Notes: a model not told the origin generated them from the letters alone. A stretch of DNA of 64,000 nucleotides from Thermothelomyces thermophilus ATCC 42464 (GCF_000226095.1 NC_016475.1:620001-684000), one strand, 5' to 3'; shown: positions 36,100 through 46,749, numbered from the stretch's first letter. Translations and numbers: made by a program.

Positions 36100-36296
36100 A
36101 AATGGACTGCTGCTGCGCAGTGAGGCGGGGGAGCCGTACGGACAAGAGAGCACTGGTGGCACGATTTGGTACGCAGGGCACGTGAGATGAGTGATGGCTA
36201 ATTAGGGTCAGCTTATTATATAGAGGGATCTATGTATCGATGAAGGGTCTGTCGCGATTGTACTTATACTCTACATTGACCTTTTGATGCGTGTTG

Positions 36297-36347
<51 letters not shown>

Positions 36348-37128
36348 CCAACAAGGGTGTTCTGCCTCAAACAACAGCAACAGAGTCGAAGTGCCACTTG
36401 GGCGAAACGGCAACCTCGACTCTCTTAGCATGGCTCTCTACTGCAGGCAGCTCCGTTTGAAAAAGGATCCGAACGAACTCATGTGCCGCTAAGGGATAAT
36501 GCTGGGCAAAAAGGATCAACCACCATCCTAATTGTTCCCCGTCCCGATCAGCCAGCGGAACCAAGTTCAAGGTCATGTATGATACAACCGCTTCTCGGTC
36601 AAATGCTGGCGCTCTGCGGCGCCGCGTGGTTATCTCAAGGGCTCCGCATTGCCGCGTCACCAGAGAGGCACGTCTTGTTTCCAACGTTACAAAGGATCCG
36701 GATCCGTGCGGTTGCTTGGTTGCCGCACCGGAAGTCGATCACAGCCTCGGATAAAAGCCGCATGGGCGCCGGCGGCCGTGCCACACTCGCGGCATTTGAT
36801 CCCAACTGCCACTCGTCTAGCGGTTTCCCGGCCGATCTTACCTAACCGGCCACAACGTATGTATGTACGAAGGGGATACTTATATCTAAGGTGCATTCAC
36901 CTGATGCACCAGACCTATATAAACAGCCCCATTATTAATTAACGCCTGGTATTTACAGGTTCCTGTTCCCAACACCAACTCCCGTTTGTTGCCTTTTTTT
37001 CTTTTTTTTTCTTTTTTTTCGCCGGCGCCTTGTATGTCGGCTCGCTCGAATTAATTACAGTCTGAACTGGCGCGATTGATGCATTCTTCGTTCTCAACCA
37101 CCTCAGACACACCTGACTACTTAGTGCC
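36100..37128. other. Intergenic with a 49-nt T-run
   Basis: The spacer between the SAPS gene and the esterase. A T-run at 36299-36347 lies near the SAPS 3' end; TAATTA sites lie at 36199, 36936 and 37052. No gene is supported. Confidence 0.5.
36916..36923 (+). promoter_or_regulatory. TATA box of the esterase gene
   Basis: TATATAAA stands 206 bp upstream of the esterase ATG at 37129, in a GC-balanced context, the usual distance for a regulated fungal gene. Confidence 0.45.
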
Positions 37129-38658
37129 ATGTCAACGGTCAGCACCCAGGATGGCGCGGGCGCCAATGGCGAGCACGAGGCAGTCATCAGAAAAGAGGTG
37201 CCGTCATTCCTGACCAGGCTTTCGTACGCCGGCTACATGTACGGCTTGAAGAGCATCTTGGCCGCCTTCTTCTGGCTGCGCGAGTGGAAGGAATCCCGCA
37301 ACCCGCCCGAGGGCGGCCCCGACATTGTGAAGACGTACGAGTGCCGGCCACATCTCCCTGTTCGGTGAGTCAGTTTGTTGCCCGCGGTGCCCTCGTTTTT
37401 TTTTTTTTTTTTTTTTTTTTTTTGGTTTTTTTCCCGGGAGTTGGTGCGCTCATCGAGGCCACGCTCAAGCATCTTCTTTCCATCCTCCTACGACCAGACC
37501 TCCCCCGTCGCCTTGCCGACCCTCTTCACCATTCACGGCGGCGGCTTCTGTGTGGGCCACCAGCGCGACGATGACGAGTGGAACCGCGCTTTCGCCGATT
37601 CTTACTCGGTCCTCGTCATCTCGCTTAACTACTCCAAGGCGCCCACTTACCCCTTCCCCGCGGCGCCCCACGACGTCGAGGCCCTCCTCTTGGCCGCACT
37701 AGAAGACGCCTCCCTCCCGATCGACCGCGGAGCCCGCGCGCCGGCCAGCCGCACCGCAATCCTGGGCTTCTCGGCAGGCGGGAACCTCGCCCTGTCTGTG
37801 TCCCGTATGGTCCAACCCAGCAGCCGCCCTTTCTTCACCCGGGCGTTTTAAAACCTAATTATTATACAAGCCAATCGCAGCTAACAATGCCAACCGACAG
37901 AGCTCCCCGCGGTCCGCGCCCATCCCCTGGCGCCGCGCGCGGCCATCACGGTCTACGGCAGCCTGGACCTGAGCTGCCCGCCGCACGAGAAGCTGCAGAA
38001 CCGGCCGTACAAGCCGGCGCTGCGGGCCCCGCGAGGCAACTGGACCTGGACCGGGACCGGGACGGACCCGGTCCTGGCGCTCGCGCCGGCGTCCGACTGG
38101 AGCTACATCCCCTACGGCCAAGACCTGCGCGACCCGCTGCTGAGCCCGCTCTACTACCGCGACCGGGCCGCCCTGCCCGCCTTCGTGGGCGTCGTCGCCG
38201 CCGAGCTCGACATGCTCGCGCACGAGAGCTGGCGCTTCGCCTGCCGCCTGTCGCGCGGCCGTGCCGTGCCCGACCGCCGCAGCGCCGACGCCCGCCGCCG
38301 CGTCTGCGGCGACCCCCACGGCCGCGTCACCAGCCGCCCCGGCGAGCTGATCGGCCTGCTGCCCGGGAGGGAGGACGAGCGGTTCGCGTTTGAGGAGACG
38401 GTGTACGCCTCTCCTCCTCCTCCTCCTCCTCCTTCTTATTATTCTTCTGCTGGCTCTGGAGGCGGCGGCGGCGGCGGCGTGGCGGCCGTCGGGGGTGTCA
38501 AGTGGCTGCTCGTGCCGGACGTGTTGCACGGGTTCGACAACCCGCACATGAGGGCCCTGATGGGCGGGACCGAGACCATCAAGGACGCCGAGCTCAAGAC
38601 GGAGGCCTACAGGGCCGAGTTGGCGAGGTGGCTGAAGGAGGTGGTGTGGCGAGTGTAA
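37129..38658 (+). CDS. Alpha/beta-hydrolase, HSL-type esterase/lipase
   Basis: Three exons (37129-37364, 37470-37804, 37901-38658) give 442 residues. Hallmarks of the hormone-sensitive-lipase family are all present: the oxyanion-hole HGGGF (His101 onward), nucleophile Ser180 in GFSAGG, the acid Asp294 in AAELDMLAHE, and His400 in DVLHGFDN. It should cleave carboxylic esters or act as an acetyl-hydrolase. No signal peptide is evident, but residues 28-50 are hydrophobic and could anchor or form a lid. A low-complexity insert (polyPro then polyGly, about 360-385) precedes the catalytic His. The first intron contains a T-run of about 26, and its acceptor CAAG is inferred from the frame. The second intron holds a TAATTA (37856). 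Confidence 0.87.
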
Positions 38659-39004
38659 CTAACTATAGAGAGGCGAAAAGCAGAGGAGGGAGAGGGGGAG
38701 GGAGGGAGGAGGTGGGAGAGGGAAGGGGGGAGGTTGATGTCATTCCGTGCAGAAGCACGTCGAGAATATGTTCCGAGTTTCGCTCCCGCGCATGCGCATG
38801 CACTGGTCCGCAATTCTTCATACATAACAGCTGCGGCCATCACATTTTTTTGTTTGTAGAGTTGGATGGGCATTTTTGGAGCTACCATTTTTTGGGAACC
38901 AATGGAAGGGCAGTCAGTGTCAAGTGTCTTCTGTTGGATGTCTGTGTGCTGGCCACGGTCTCTGATAGGCTTTCACTATGACCCAACCAAACAAAATGAG
39001 TCAT
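38659..39004. other. Intergenic
   Basis: The 3' flank of the esterase, including a purine-rich GGGAGG tract (38680-38730). Nothing else was recognised. Confidence 0.45.
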
Positions 39005-39091
39005 CCCCTTGTGGTGTAGTTGGCTATCACGTTCGGCTGTAAAGGAATTTATTGAACCGAAAGGTCACCGGCTCGATTCCGGTCGAGGGGA
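39005..39091 (+). tRNA. tRNA-Tyr (GTA) with a 13-nt intron
   Basis: The acceptor stem CCCCTTG pairs with CGAGGGG (39084-39090), with discriminator A at 39091 and the C1-G72 pair expected for eukaryotic tRNA-Tyr. The anticodon stem is TTCGG/CCGAA with loop CTGTAA...A and anticodon GTA at 39039-39041. A 13-nt intron (39043-39055) sits after position 37, as is usual for nuclear tRNA-Tyr. The T arm is ACCGG CTCGATT CCGGT. The D arm is GTG/CAC. It ends before a T-run terminator near 39108. Confidence 0.93.
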
Positions 39092-39160
39092 CTCAACTTT
39101 TGCACCTCTTTTTTTGTTCTTTCTTGGGCTCAAGAACATCTTGACTAGCAACCCTTAGGG

Positions 39161-39299
39161 CCTAAAATGAGATTCCACGACTCGTTGTGCGACAGACGCG
39201 GAAGGGGAATGTTGGAAATGTCGATCTGGTCTCAATCTGCTGGTCTCCGCGGCGAGCAAAACAGGTAATGCCCCGCTCGCGAGAGAGGCTCATTTTAGG
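39161..39299. repeat. Short inverted-repeat element (139 bp)
   Basis: An 11-bp perfect inverted repeat, CCTAAAATGAG (39161-39171) and CTCATTTTAGG (39289-39299), encloses 117 bp of unremarkable sequence 70 bp downstream of tRNA-Tyr. It could be a MITE relic or chance. No clear target duplication is seen. Confidence 0.3.
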
Positions 39300-39407
39300 G
39301 ATCAAGGAGAAAAAGGAATGAGCGGATCATCCAAAAGTTCAGATTGAAGGATTTGCTGATACTGCGTAGGTCTTGCAAGCCCCTGGGTATCGATAATCTA
39401 TCAATCG

Positions 39408-41497
39408 CTACATTTCTCTTTTCTGTTTGTCCCCGTCATGAACCGACGCTCGGGACCACTTCGACCGGGCGCGGATCCTCCTCCCATAGACGAAGAACAC
39501 AAAGGGCACGGGTATTAGGAGAACCGAGAAACCGGCTGGTATGGACGACCCTGGGCCGACGCCGAGGTTGTGGAACAGCGGCCCGACGACTAGCGGAAAG
39601 GCGCACGCGAAGCACGACCTCAGAAAAGTGTTGGCAGCCACGGCGGAGGCGGCATACTTGGTGAAGGTGTCGACCAGGTAGTTCAGAGCAGCCTGGAAAA
39701 TGGTGAAGAAGCCGGTGCCGAGCATGACCAAGCCGATACAGGGGACGAGCCAATGGATGTCGGGATCCGAGGTCCAGCCGGTCAGGAACTGGCCGCCGGC
39801 GAAGAGGACGGAGCCGAGCATCATGGGCGGCAGGCGACGCTCCGGGACGGCCCTGTTCCCGGCCGCGTGGTAGGCCTTGTTGTAGAGCAGCTGGTTGTAG
39901 ACGTTGATGGCGCAGCCCAGGACGGCGCCGACGAAGATGCACAGGAAGGGCAGGGTGGCGACGAGGTGGGACCAGCGGCGGACCTCGGCAAAGATGATGG
40001 GGATGGAGCCGAGCTGCATGTAGAGGATGCCGTAGCAGAAGCTGGCGTAGAGGGCGACGAGGAAGCAGATCGGGGTGCGGAGCAGCTGGATGGGGCGCAC
40101 CAGGAACTTGCGGGCGAGCTCGGCGACGCTGACGTCCCACTCCTCGAACCTGGCGTGCAGCGCCCAGTTGCCCGTCTCGATGCGCAGCCGGCGGGCCTTG
40201 TAGACGAGCAGCTTGGGCGGGTACGACTCGTCGATGAAGATGACGGCCACCAGCAGGATGGCGGCCTGGATGATGCCGGCCAGGTACTCGGTCCAGCGCC
40301 ACCCCAGCCCGGGCTGCGCGACCAAGGCGGCCGACACGATGGGGCCTCGTTCCTCTTTGTCAGCAAACAAGGAAGTGGGAAAAAAAAAAAAAAAAGAGAG
40401 AGAGAAAGGGGGGGGGGGAAGAGAGGGAAGGAAGCGTTACCCAGGGCCGGACCGGCGACGACGGCCATGGCGTAGCCGGCCATGGCGATGCCGCGCTGGG
40501 CGGGGCCGTAGAGATCGCCGAGGACGCCGCCGGTGTTGGTGACGGGGGCGCTGGCGAAGAAGGCGCCCCAGAAGCGGGTGAGCATGAGGGTCTGGAAGTC
40601 CTTGCTGGTGGCGCTGGCGAAGCTGAAGCAGGCGGCGACGAACATGGGGGCGAAGACGGCCAGGCGGCGGCCGTAGACCTCGCTCAGGGGCGCCCACAGC
40701 AGGGGGCCGATGCCGAAGCCGACGAGGAACAGCGAGGTGCCGAGCACGGCGACCTGCGAGGACACGCCAAAGGCGGCGGCGACCTGCGCCGTGCCCGCGC
40801 TGTAGCACGACGAGGCCCAGGTGGCCGACATGGTGACGAGCCCGTACAGGAGCGTGGTCACCACCTTCTTGTGCAGCGGCCAGTTGAGCGGCTTGTAGGG
40901 GTCCTCGGGCCCGTCAAAGTCGACGAGGAGCTCCGGGCCGGTCGGGATGTGCGAGAGCGGGTGGGTGAAGGCGGGGACGGCGGGCCGGGAACGGATGCGG
41001 GAGAGGAGGTTGGTGGTGCGGCGGGTCAGGGTGTTGTTGTTGGTGGTGGTGGTGTTGTTATTGTTGCTGGCGCTGGCGCTGGCGTTGGCGTTGGCGATGC
41101 TCGCTCCCGTCAGGGTGCTCGCGCGCCGGCCGGCAGCGGTGTTGTGGCTGGCCACGGTGGTCACCGTGCTGGCGGAGCGGGCGCGCGAGAGGCGCAAGTC
41201 GAGAGGCGTCGGGCGATGGCCGTCATAGTCGTAGTCGCTGTCGGCGTCCGTGTCGTCATCGGTGTCTGCGTCGGCGTCGGTATCGGTGTTGTTGTCCGAC
41301 TTGGAGCCGGAAGCGTCGTCCTTGCTGCCGCGATGGCCATTGCGTTTCTCGCAGTCGCCATCACCATCGCCATCGCCATTGCCTTCCTTGGTTGAAGCGA
41401 GGCCCAATTCGCGCCCCGGATCGGTCTCAGTTCGCGCTTGGGACGAGCTGCCCTCGAACCGTTCTCGGTCCAAGTCGTCGGGGATCGGACCTGCCAT
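39408..41497 (-). CDS. Major facilitator superfamily transporter with long N-terminal extension
   Basis: Two exons on the minus strand, 41497-40441 and 40345-39408, joined over a 95-nt intron containing a homopolymer tract, give 664 residues. The first about 200 residues are low complexity and hydrophilic: Asp/Thr repeats, then Asn/Ala/Thr repeats, then an Arg-rich stretch. The transporter core follows with DPYKPLNWP before TM1, APLSEVYGRR in the loop after TM2, LTRFWGAFFASAP, and GLGWRWTEY before TM6. About twelve membrane segments are visible. It belongs to the DHA1 polyamine/drug antiporters of the plasma membrane, like the other MFS protein in this window but distant from it. The substrate is unknown. 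It is divergent from the SET gene with an 845-bp shared upstream region. Confidence 0.88.
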
Positions 41498-42342
41498 GTT
41501 TCAATTCGGCAGGGCATGTACATACTCCGTACTCGTACGGCCAACGGCCCCCTTATTAGGGGACCCTGGGTGGCCTCTAGTCGAGGCATGGCTGCCTTCT
41601 TATCCGAGAAGCAGGGTGTGGAGAAGGATGGCCTGCTTCGGCGCATTGCGCTAGTGTAGGGCCCGCTAGTAGGGCCCGCTAGTGTAGGGCCGATAGCTGA
41701 CGACGTCATCTCTTAGGTCGGGAGGACCCGCGGCAACTTGGAGCCTGCAAGTCGAGAAAAAAAACGACGAAAGAAAAGAAATCGAGAAACGAAGCGCAAA
41801 ATACGGTACAAATCACAATGCTATCCGGTTTCTGTTCAATTAGATTGGAATCGCAGAGTCGGCCGTGCTGTGTGAGACGAACAGAAAGAAAATGCCAAGC
41901 GACCGCAGTGACTGAACTGCTCAGGGGCCCGCCGGCTCCGGAGCTCAGTTACAGAGTGACTACTCCGTAGTGCAGGGCCGAGCCAAGGTTCGGACCGGTA
42001 TCGCCAAGCCGGGGGCCCACCTTTGGCAGTTGCGCCGATCCATTGCGGGCATTTTTCCGGATACTCGGGAGATGAAGTGGAAGTTCTTCCTTCCGGGGCA
42101 TGCATCAATTGGCATCGAACCATAGTTACAACCACAGGGCACACCATCCTCCCAATCATGGCAACAGAGGCCGCTTGAGACGATTTCGCAGAGTTGAGGC
42201 GCTGACCAATTAATCGATTCGAGAAGGTGGGGGGAGGAGAAACAGAGCAAATTTGCATGGCAGCGGGGCTCCGGAAATACCAAGGCTTCGATTTGTCGTG
42301 TTATTCCCAACACAGCAAATCCGAGAGAGCAAATTATGAATT
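41498..42342. promoter_or_regulatory. Divergent promoter region of MFS and SET genes
   Basis: It contains two TACTCCGTA motifs (41523 and 41961) and a threefold tandem repeat of GCTAGTGTAGGGCCC-like units at 41650-41691. No gene is supported. Regulatory role is inferred from position only. Confidence 0.4.
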
Positions 42343-43652
42343 ATGATGAACCAACACGACACATGCCGCTTCGGCGCGCTCGTCGAGTGGGCAGAGCAGC
42401 ACGGAGCCCGGCTGCATCCGTCGGTCGAGATCTACCTCGACCCCGTCAGCAAATACTCGCTCCGCGTCAGCCCGTCGGCGACCGAGGGCCTGCAACCGGG
42501 TTTCGCCGCAGTCAGCTGTCCGGCCCGAATCACGCTGTCGTATCTGAACGCCCTTGTCGACGGGCTCCTGGACCCCTCGGCTCTGTCGGATCGGTCGGCT
42601 CAGTCGGCTCGGCTGGACCAAGAGACCTCCTCGACCGGCGCGTTCCCTCCCCGCTTCACCCGGTCCGTCCCGCCCCACGTTCTCGGCCGCTTCTTCCTGG
42701 TCAAGGAGTACCTCAAGGGGAAGGATTCCTTCTGGTGGCCCTACATCGCCACCCTCCCACCTCCCGAGCAGGTCGCCGTCTGGGCCCTGCCGCCCTTCTG
42801 GCCCGACCATGACATCGCCTACCTGGAGGGCACCAACGCCCACGTGGCCATCCAGGAGATCCAGGAGAACGTCAAGCGCGAGTTCAAGCAGGCGCGCAAG
42901 CTGCTGAAGGAGGAAGACTTCCCCGACCTGCCAGCATACACCCAGCTGTTGTACAAATGGGCCTTTTGCATCTTCACCAGCCGCAGCTTCCGCCCCTCCC
43001 TCGTCCTCTCCGACGCCACCAAACGGCGCCTTTCCGCCCTCCTCCCGCAGGGCGTCCAGCTCGACGACTTCTCCGTCCTGCAGCCCCTGCTCGACATCGC
43101 CAACCACTCCCCGACCGCCCGCTACACCTGGGACACCACCAGCGTCCCGGACACCTGCCGGCTCATCTGCCACGACCCTTACCAGCCCGGCACCCAGGTC
43201 TACAATAACTACGGCCTCAAGACCAACAGCGAGCTGCTCCTCGCCTACGGCTTCATCCTGCCCGAGACGCCTTCCCTGCACAACGACTACGTGCACGTCC
43301 GCAAGCGGGCCCGGCAGCAGCCCCAGCCCCAGCCCCAGCACCAGCAGGAACGTGGGGAGGAGGAGGAAAGGCAAAGGGAAGGCGGCGGTGGTGGCGGTGG
43401 TGGAGAGCCCCCACCGCAGAGCTTCCTGATCTCGCTCCGGCCCATGGCGCACCCCAGCTCGCTCGCCGGCCGGGCGCGGCTGTCCTCCTCCTCCTCCTCC
43501 TCCTCCTCCTCGTCCGCCAGCCGCCTGGCGTCACTCCCCTGCTTCGCGCACTTCGAGCCCGCCCTGGTGGACGACCTGGCCGCGGCGCTGGCCTCGCCCG
43601 GCGAGAAGGAGGCGCTGCGTCGGTGGGGCGGCGATGGCCCGGGTCCCCACGA

Positions 43653-43684
<32 letters not shown>

Positions 43685-43974
43685 TTGTTGTTGTCCCGGA
43701 GGAGCTCAGGGAGCTCGTGGACAAGGTCAGGGGCATGCTGGCGGGCAAGGTGCAGTACGACTACGGTAGGCTGATGGAGGTGGAAGGGGTTGAGGAGGAT
43801 GGGGATAGGGAGGGGGAGGACGGCGAAGGAGGGAAAGGAGGGGAAGGAGGGGAAGGAGGGCTGCCGCCGCCGGCGAACCGGAACCAGGCGCTCGCAGCCG
43901 AGTATCGGGGTCAGTGTGCCAAGGTCTTGTTGGCTGCCTTGGAGGGGCTGGCGGTAGAGGACGGGCTGGGTTGA
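42343..43974 (+). CDS. SET-domain protein-lysine methyltransferase (SETD3/RKM/LSMT type)
   Basis: A single exon encodes 543 residues. The order is that of the non-histone SET family related to Rubisco LSMT, SETD3 and yeast Rkm proteins: an N-SET (FGALVEWAEQHGARLHPSV), a long iSET insert with a helical region (FFLVKEYLKGKDSFWWPYI to YTQLLYKWAFCIFTSRSF), then the AdoMet/lysine site with DIANHSP (251-257) and YNNYGLKTNSELLLAYGF (287-304). It probably methylates a ribosomal or other cytosolic protein. The C-terminal Rubis-subs-binding-like region is interrupted by low-complexity runs (Gln/Pro, Gly, Ser, Gly) coded by simple repeats. The first codons offer two ATGs (42343, 42346). Confidence 0.88.
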
Positions 43975-44228
43975 CCGCAGAGGTGTGTGCTAAGGCTGAG
44001 GTGCGAGGTTCGGAACAGCAGAGAGAGAGCCCTGGTAGATGCGTTTCGCGATTTGTTCATGGACAACCAAAGAGCATGCCAATACTTTTTTTACATGAGT
44101 TTGTAGTAATCATGGCTAGCTTAGAAAGAAAGAGAGAGTTGTGGCATTCGTAATGTGCTGTAGGACAGTGGGTGCGCCGCTGCTGCACAGCCTTTTGAGG
44201 GCGAGGGCCGTGCAACTTTTTTTGACGT
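43975..44228. other. Intergenic
   Basis: The 3' flank of the SET gene up to tRNA-Ser. Nothing was recognised. Confidence 0.45.
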
Positions 44229-44325
44229 GACAACTTGGCCGAGTGGTTAAGGCGACAGACTTGAATCTCCACATTCGAGATATCTGTTGGGTTCGCCCTC
44301 ACAAGTTCGAATCTTGTAGTTGTCG
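44229..44325 (+). tRNA. tRNA-Ser (TGA) with a 16-nt intron
   Basis: The acceptor stem GACAACT pairs with AGTTGTC (44318-44324), discriminator G. The class II long variable arm (TGGGTTCGCCCTC region) and the box A sequence TGGCCGAGTGG are present. The anticodon stem is ACAGA/TCTGT with anticodon TGA at 44262-44264, followed by an intron (44266-44281). The T arm is ACAAG TTCGAAT CTTGT. A T-run terminator lies at about 44342. Confidence 0.92.
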
Positions 44326-44671
44326 CTCGTCTCTCATCTCTCTTTTTTTCCCCGCTGCCATCCCCCGCCTGCGCTGAATGTAAAGGGATGCAGAACTCGA
44401 CGTTTTTGACACAACGCAGCGCATTCTGTTCTGCATGATAACCCATGACGTTCCATGTATGTACATGCCTCCGAGCTCTAGTAACTAAATCATGTCAATC
44501 GGCACTTTCGCTGTCTCCGTTGCAGAATGCAAGAAAACGTGGAACGAGCAATCGACACAACCTTAGCGTAAAAAGGTTGGAAACATTGCCGACAAGAGGA
44601 TGGGCCATTATTTGAAAGAAACGAAAAAGAAGCGTCATTAATGACAGATAGACATAAAAAGAGAGGAGCTT

Positions 44672-44757
44672 TGAGCCTGACCCGATTTGAACGGATAACC
44701 TTTCGATAGCCTCAATGGTAGCTGGAGTCGAACGCGCTACCGTTGCGCCACAAGCCC
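44672..44757 (-). tRNA. tRNA-Trp (CCA) with a 14-nt intron
   Basis: On the minus strand the acceptor stem GGGCTTG (from 44757) pairs with CAGGCTC, discriminator A at 44672. The D arm is GCGC AACGGTA GCGC, the anticodon stem TTCGA/TCGAA has loop CTCCAG and anticodon CCA, the intron is 44721-44708, and the T arm is ATCCG TTCAAAT CGGGT. Two G-T wobbles in the acceptor stem are tolerable. Confidence 0.88.
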
Positions 44758-44855
44758 TCTAAGCTCTTGTTGTTACTAACAGGGACGGTTCGGGAGAATA
44801 TACGGACTACAACCATCCTCGGCTCATTCATCGAGTCATTGGCCATTATCTCGTG

Positions 44856-44906
44856 TACCATTGCGCTACAAGCTCTCTAGTGTAATAAGCTCTTGTTGTT
44901 GCTATC
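44856..44906 (-). repeat. Truncated tRNA-Trp 5' fragment with flank
   Basis: TACCATTGCGCTACAAGCTC (44856-44875) copies the 5' part of the tRNA-Trp gene (44738-44757) with three transitions, followed by the same flank AAGCTCTTGTTGTT (44887). Only the acceptor 5' strand and D arm are present, so it is not a functional tRNA. It is a partial tandem duplication of the locus. Confidence 0.6.
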
Positions 44907-45782
44907 ACAATTTGTCGAGGAGCACATGTAACCAATCTCCACTCATTCATGACCCTGAGTCGGTTCAATACAAGACTCCGCCAGGGGTTAAGGGTTGATC
45001 TTGCGAGATATTCATCCCAAACGTTATTCTTAGCATCTTGCTCCTCGCTTCGTTGTTTGAGAGCTCGCTACATCACGAGGCTGCAGGTGAGCTTCCCAAC
45101 ATTGCTCTGATTGTGCCTTCTGCTGTCAACTATCAAGGGAAGGGCATTAAATTGCTGTCTGCTGCATCGTTTGAGAAATCTCGAGAATCGAATGGCTCCC
45201 ACATTCCGCCATCTCAGAGATCCAGGCCCTTCAGGGCTGCACAGGCAAGGGCCTAATTGTGGGATAGTGTCGGTTCCTGCGGCTAAATGCCGGGCAGGGG
45301 CCGGTATTAATCAATCTACTATGTATTTTCGACCTCGGCCAAGCCGGGCATCGATTTTATCCACCCGCAACCCGGGAGCTGGCTCTCGGCGAGGGACGCT
45401 CGCGCGACCTTGGCATCAGGTACCCCAGGTCGTTGCGCCCGCAGCTCCTGAAACGGGGCGGGCGACGATTGCCTCCGCTCCTTTTCCCCGGGCTACAACT
45501 TCATTTCCCCCACTTGACGCGGAGAATTACTTAGATGAAGATGAAGATGGAGAGGGGGGTTGGTTCCGGGCTCCTCTTTGCCCTCGATGTACAAGGATAG
45601 TTGTCAACAGGCGAGGGCTCCTTTGGAGGATATATATATATCGGGAGGGACCTAAGGGGATCGACGGGACGTTCACACCAAAGCTTGCGTGCGTCGGTCT
45701 TGTTCAGCCCTTCCAAGCATACTCGGGTCCACCACCCACAAAGTCAAGTCGGAGTCGGCCACATAGCCACCACGACAGCACC
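44907..45782. other. Intergenic and promoter of the chitin deacetylase gene
   Basis: No gene is supported. A strong TATA-like TATATATATA at 45631-45640 lies 143 bp upstream of the ATG at 45783 and is probably its core promoter. An open frame covering 45111-46106 continues into the gene but has no signal of coding before 45783. Confidence 0.5.
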
Positions 45783-46749
45783 ATGCTCGCCGAGACTGTC
45801 CTCGCCGGCCTTGCGCTAGCCTCCAGCGCCATCGCCGCGCCGGCACCGAACCCGATCGAGTTTGTAAAGCGGGCCCCAACCCCCGGCGTGGTCATCCAGA
45901 AGTGCAGCACCCCCGGAGTGCTCGCCCTTGCCTACGACGACGGCCCGTACCAGTACACGTCGCGGCTGGTGGACATCCTCGACGCCGCCGGCGCCAAGGC
46001 CACCTTCTTCTGGACCGGGACGCTCTACGGCTGCATCTACAACCAGGCTAACGCGGTCAAGAAGGCCTTTGCCTCGGGCCACCAGATCGCCTCTCACACA
46101 TGGTGAGCAAAACCGACAGCCCTCTCTTTCTCTCTATTATTTTTTTCTTTTCTCTTTTTCCATTGTAATAATGCTCACACAGACACATCAGGACCCACCC
46201 CCACTGGGCCAGCTTGGGCGAGGCGCAGATCCGGCAGGAGATCACCAAGCTCGAGGACGCCTTCGTCAACCTGATCGGCAAGAAGCCGGCGTACGTGCGC
46301 CCGCCCTATCTCGAGACGGGCGGCCAGGTCCTGCCGGTGCTGAGGTCGTTGGGCTACAAGGTCATCACCAACGACATCGACACGGGCGACTGGAACCACT
46401 ATTCGCCCCAGCAGAGCGAGCAGGCCTTCCTGCAGGCCGGCGCCGGCGGCAACGGGCACATCCCCCTCATGCACGAGACCTACGACTCCACCGTCAACGT
46501 TCTCACCCCCTGGCTGATCAACTGGGCCAAGCAGAACAACCTGAAGCTCGTCACTGTCGGTGAGTTTCCTGTTTAATTAACTCCCTTTCTCCCCCCAATC
46601 CCTAACCAGCGCGGCACGCGACGATATCCAAGACACGCTGACGAGCCGTTTTTAATCTTCTTCTTGTCGCAGCCGAGTGCTTGGGCGACCCCGACGGCGC
46701 GTACCAGGCCGGTAACTTTGAGCCTAATGGCCAGAACAGCTGCTATTAG
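45783..46749 (+). CDS. Secreted chitin/polysaccharide deacetylase (CE4)
   Basis: Three exons (45783-46102, 46192-46559, 46673-46749) give 254 residues. A signal peptide (MLAETVLAGLALASSAIAA) and a Kex2-like Lys-Arg at 29-30 (EFVKR) precede the catalytic NodB domain. All CE4 motifs are seen: AYDDG (Asp52, Asp53), SHTWTHP with zinc ligands His105 and His109, RPPY (143-146), DTGDW (170-174), and IPLMH with His201. It removes acetyl groups from chitin or chito-oligomers in the cell wall or medium, metal dependent. No chitin-binding module is present. The short third exon adds the Cys-containing tail ECLGDPDGAYQAGNF. The second intron carries a TAATTA (46574). Confidence 0.94.

Noticed and set aside
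39753-40475. A 240-codon plus-strand frame over the second MFS gene
   Set aside because: Antisense shadow of a conserved transporter exon.
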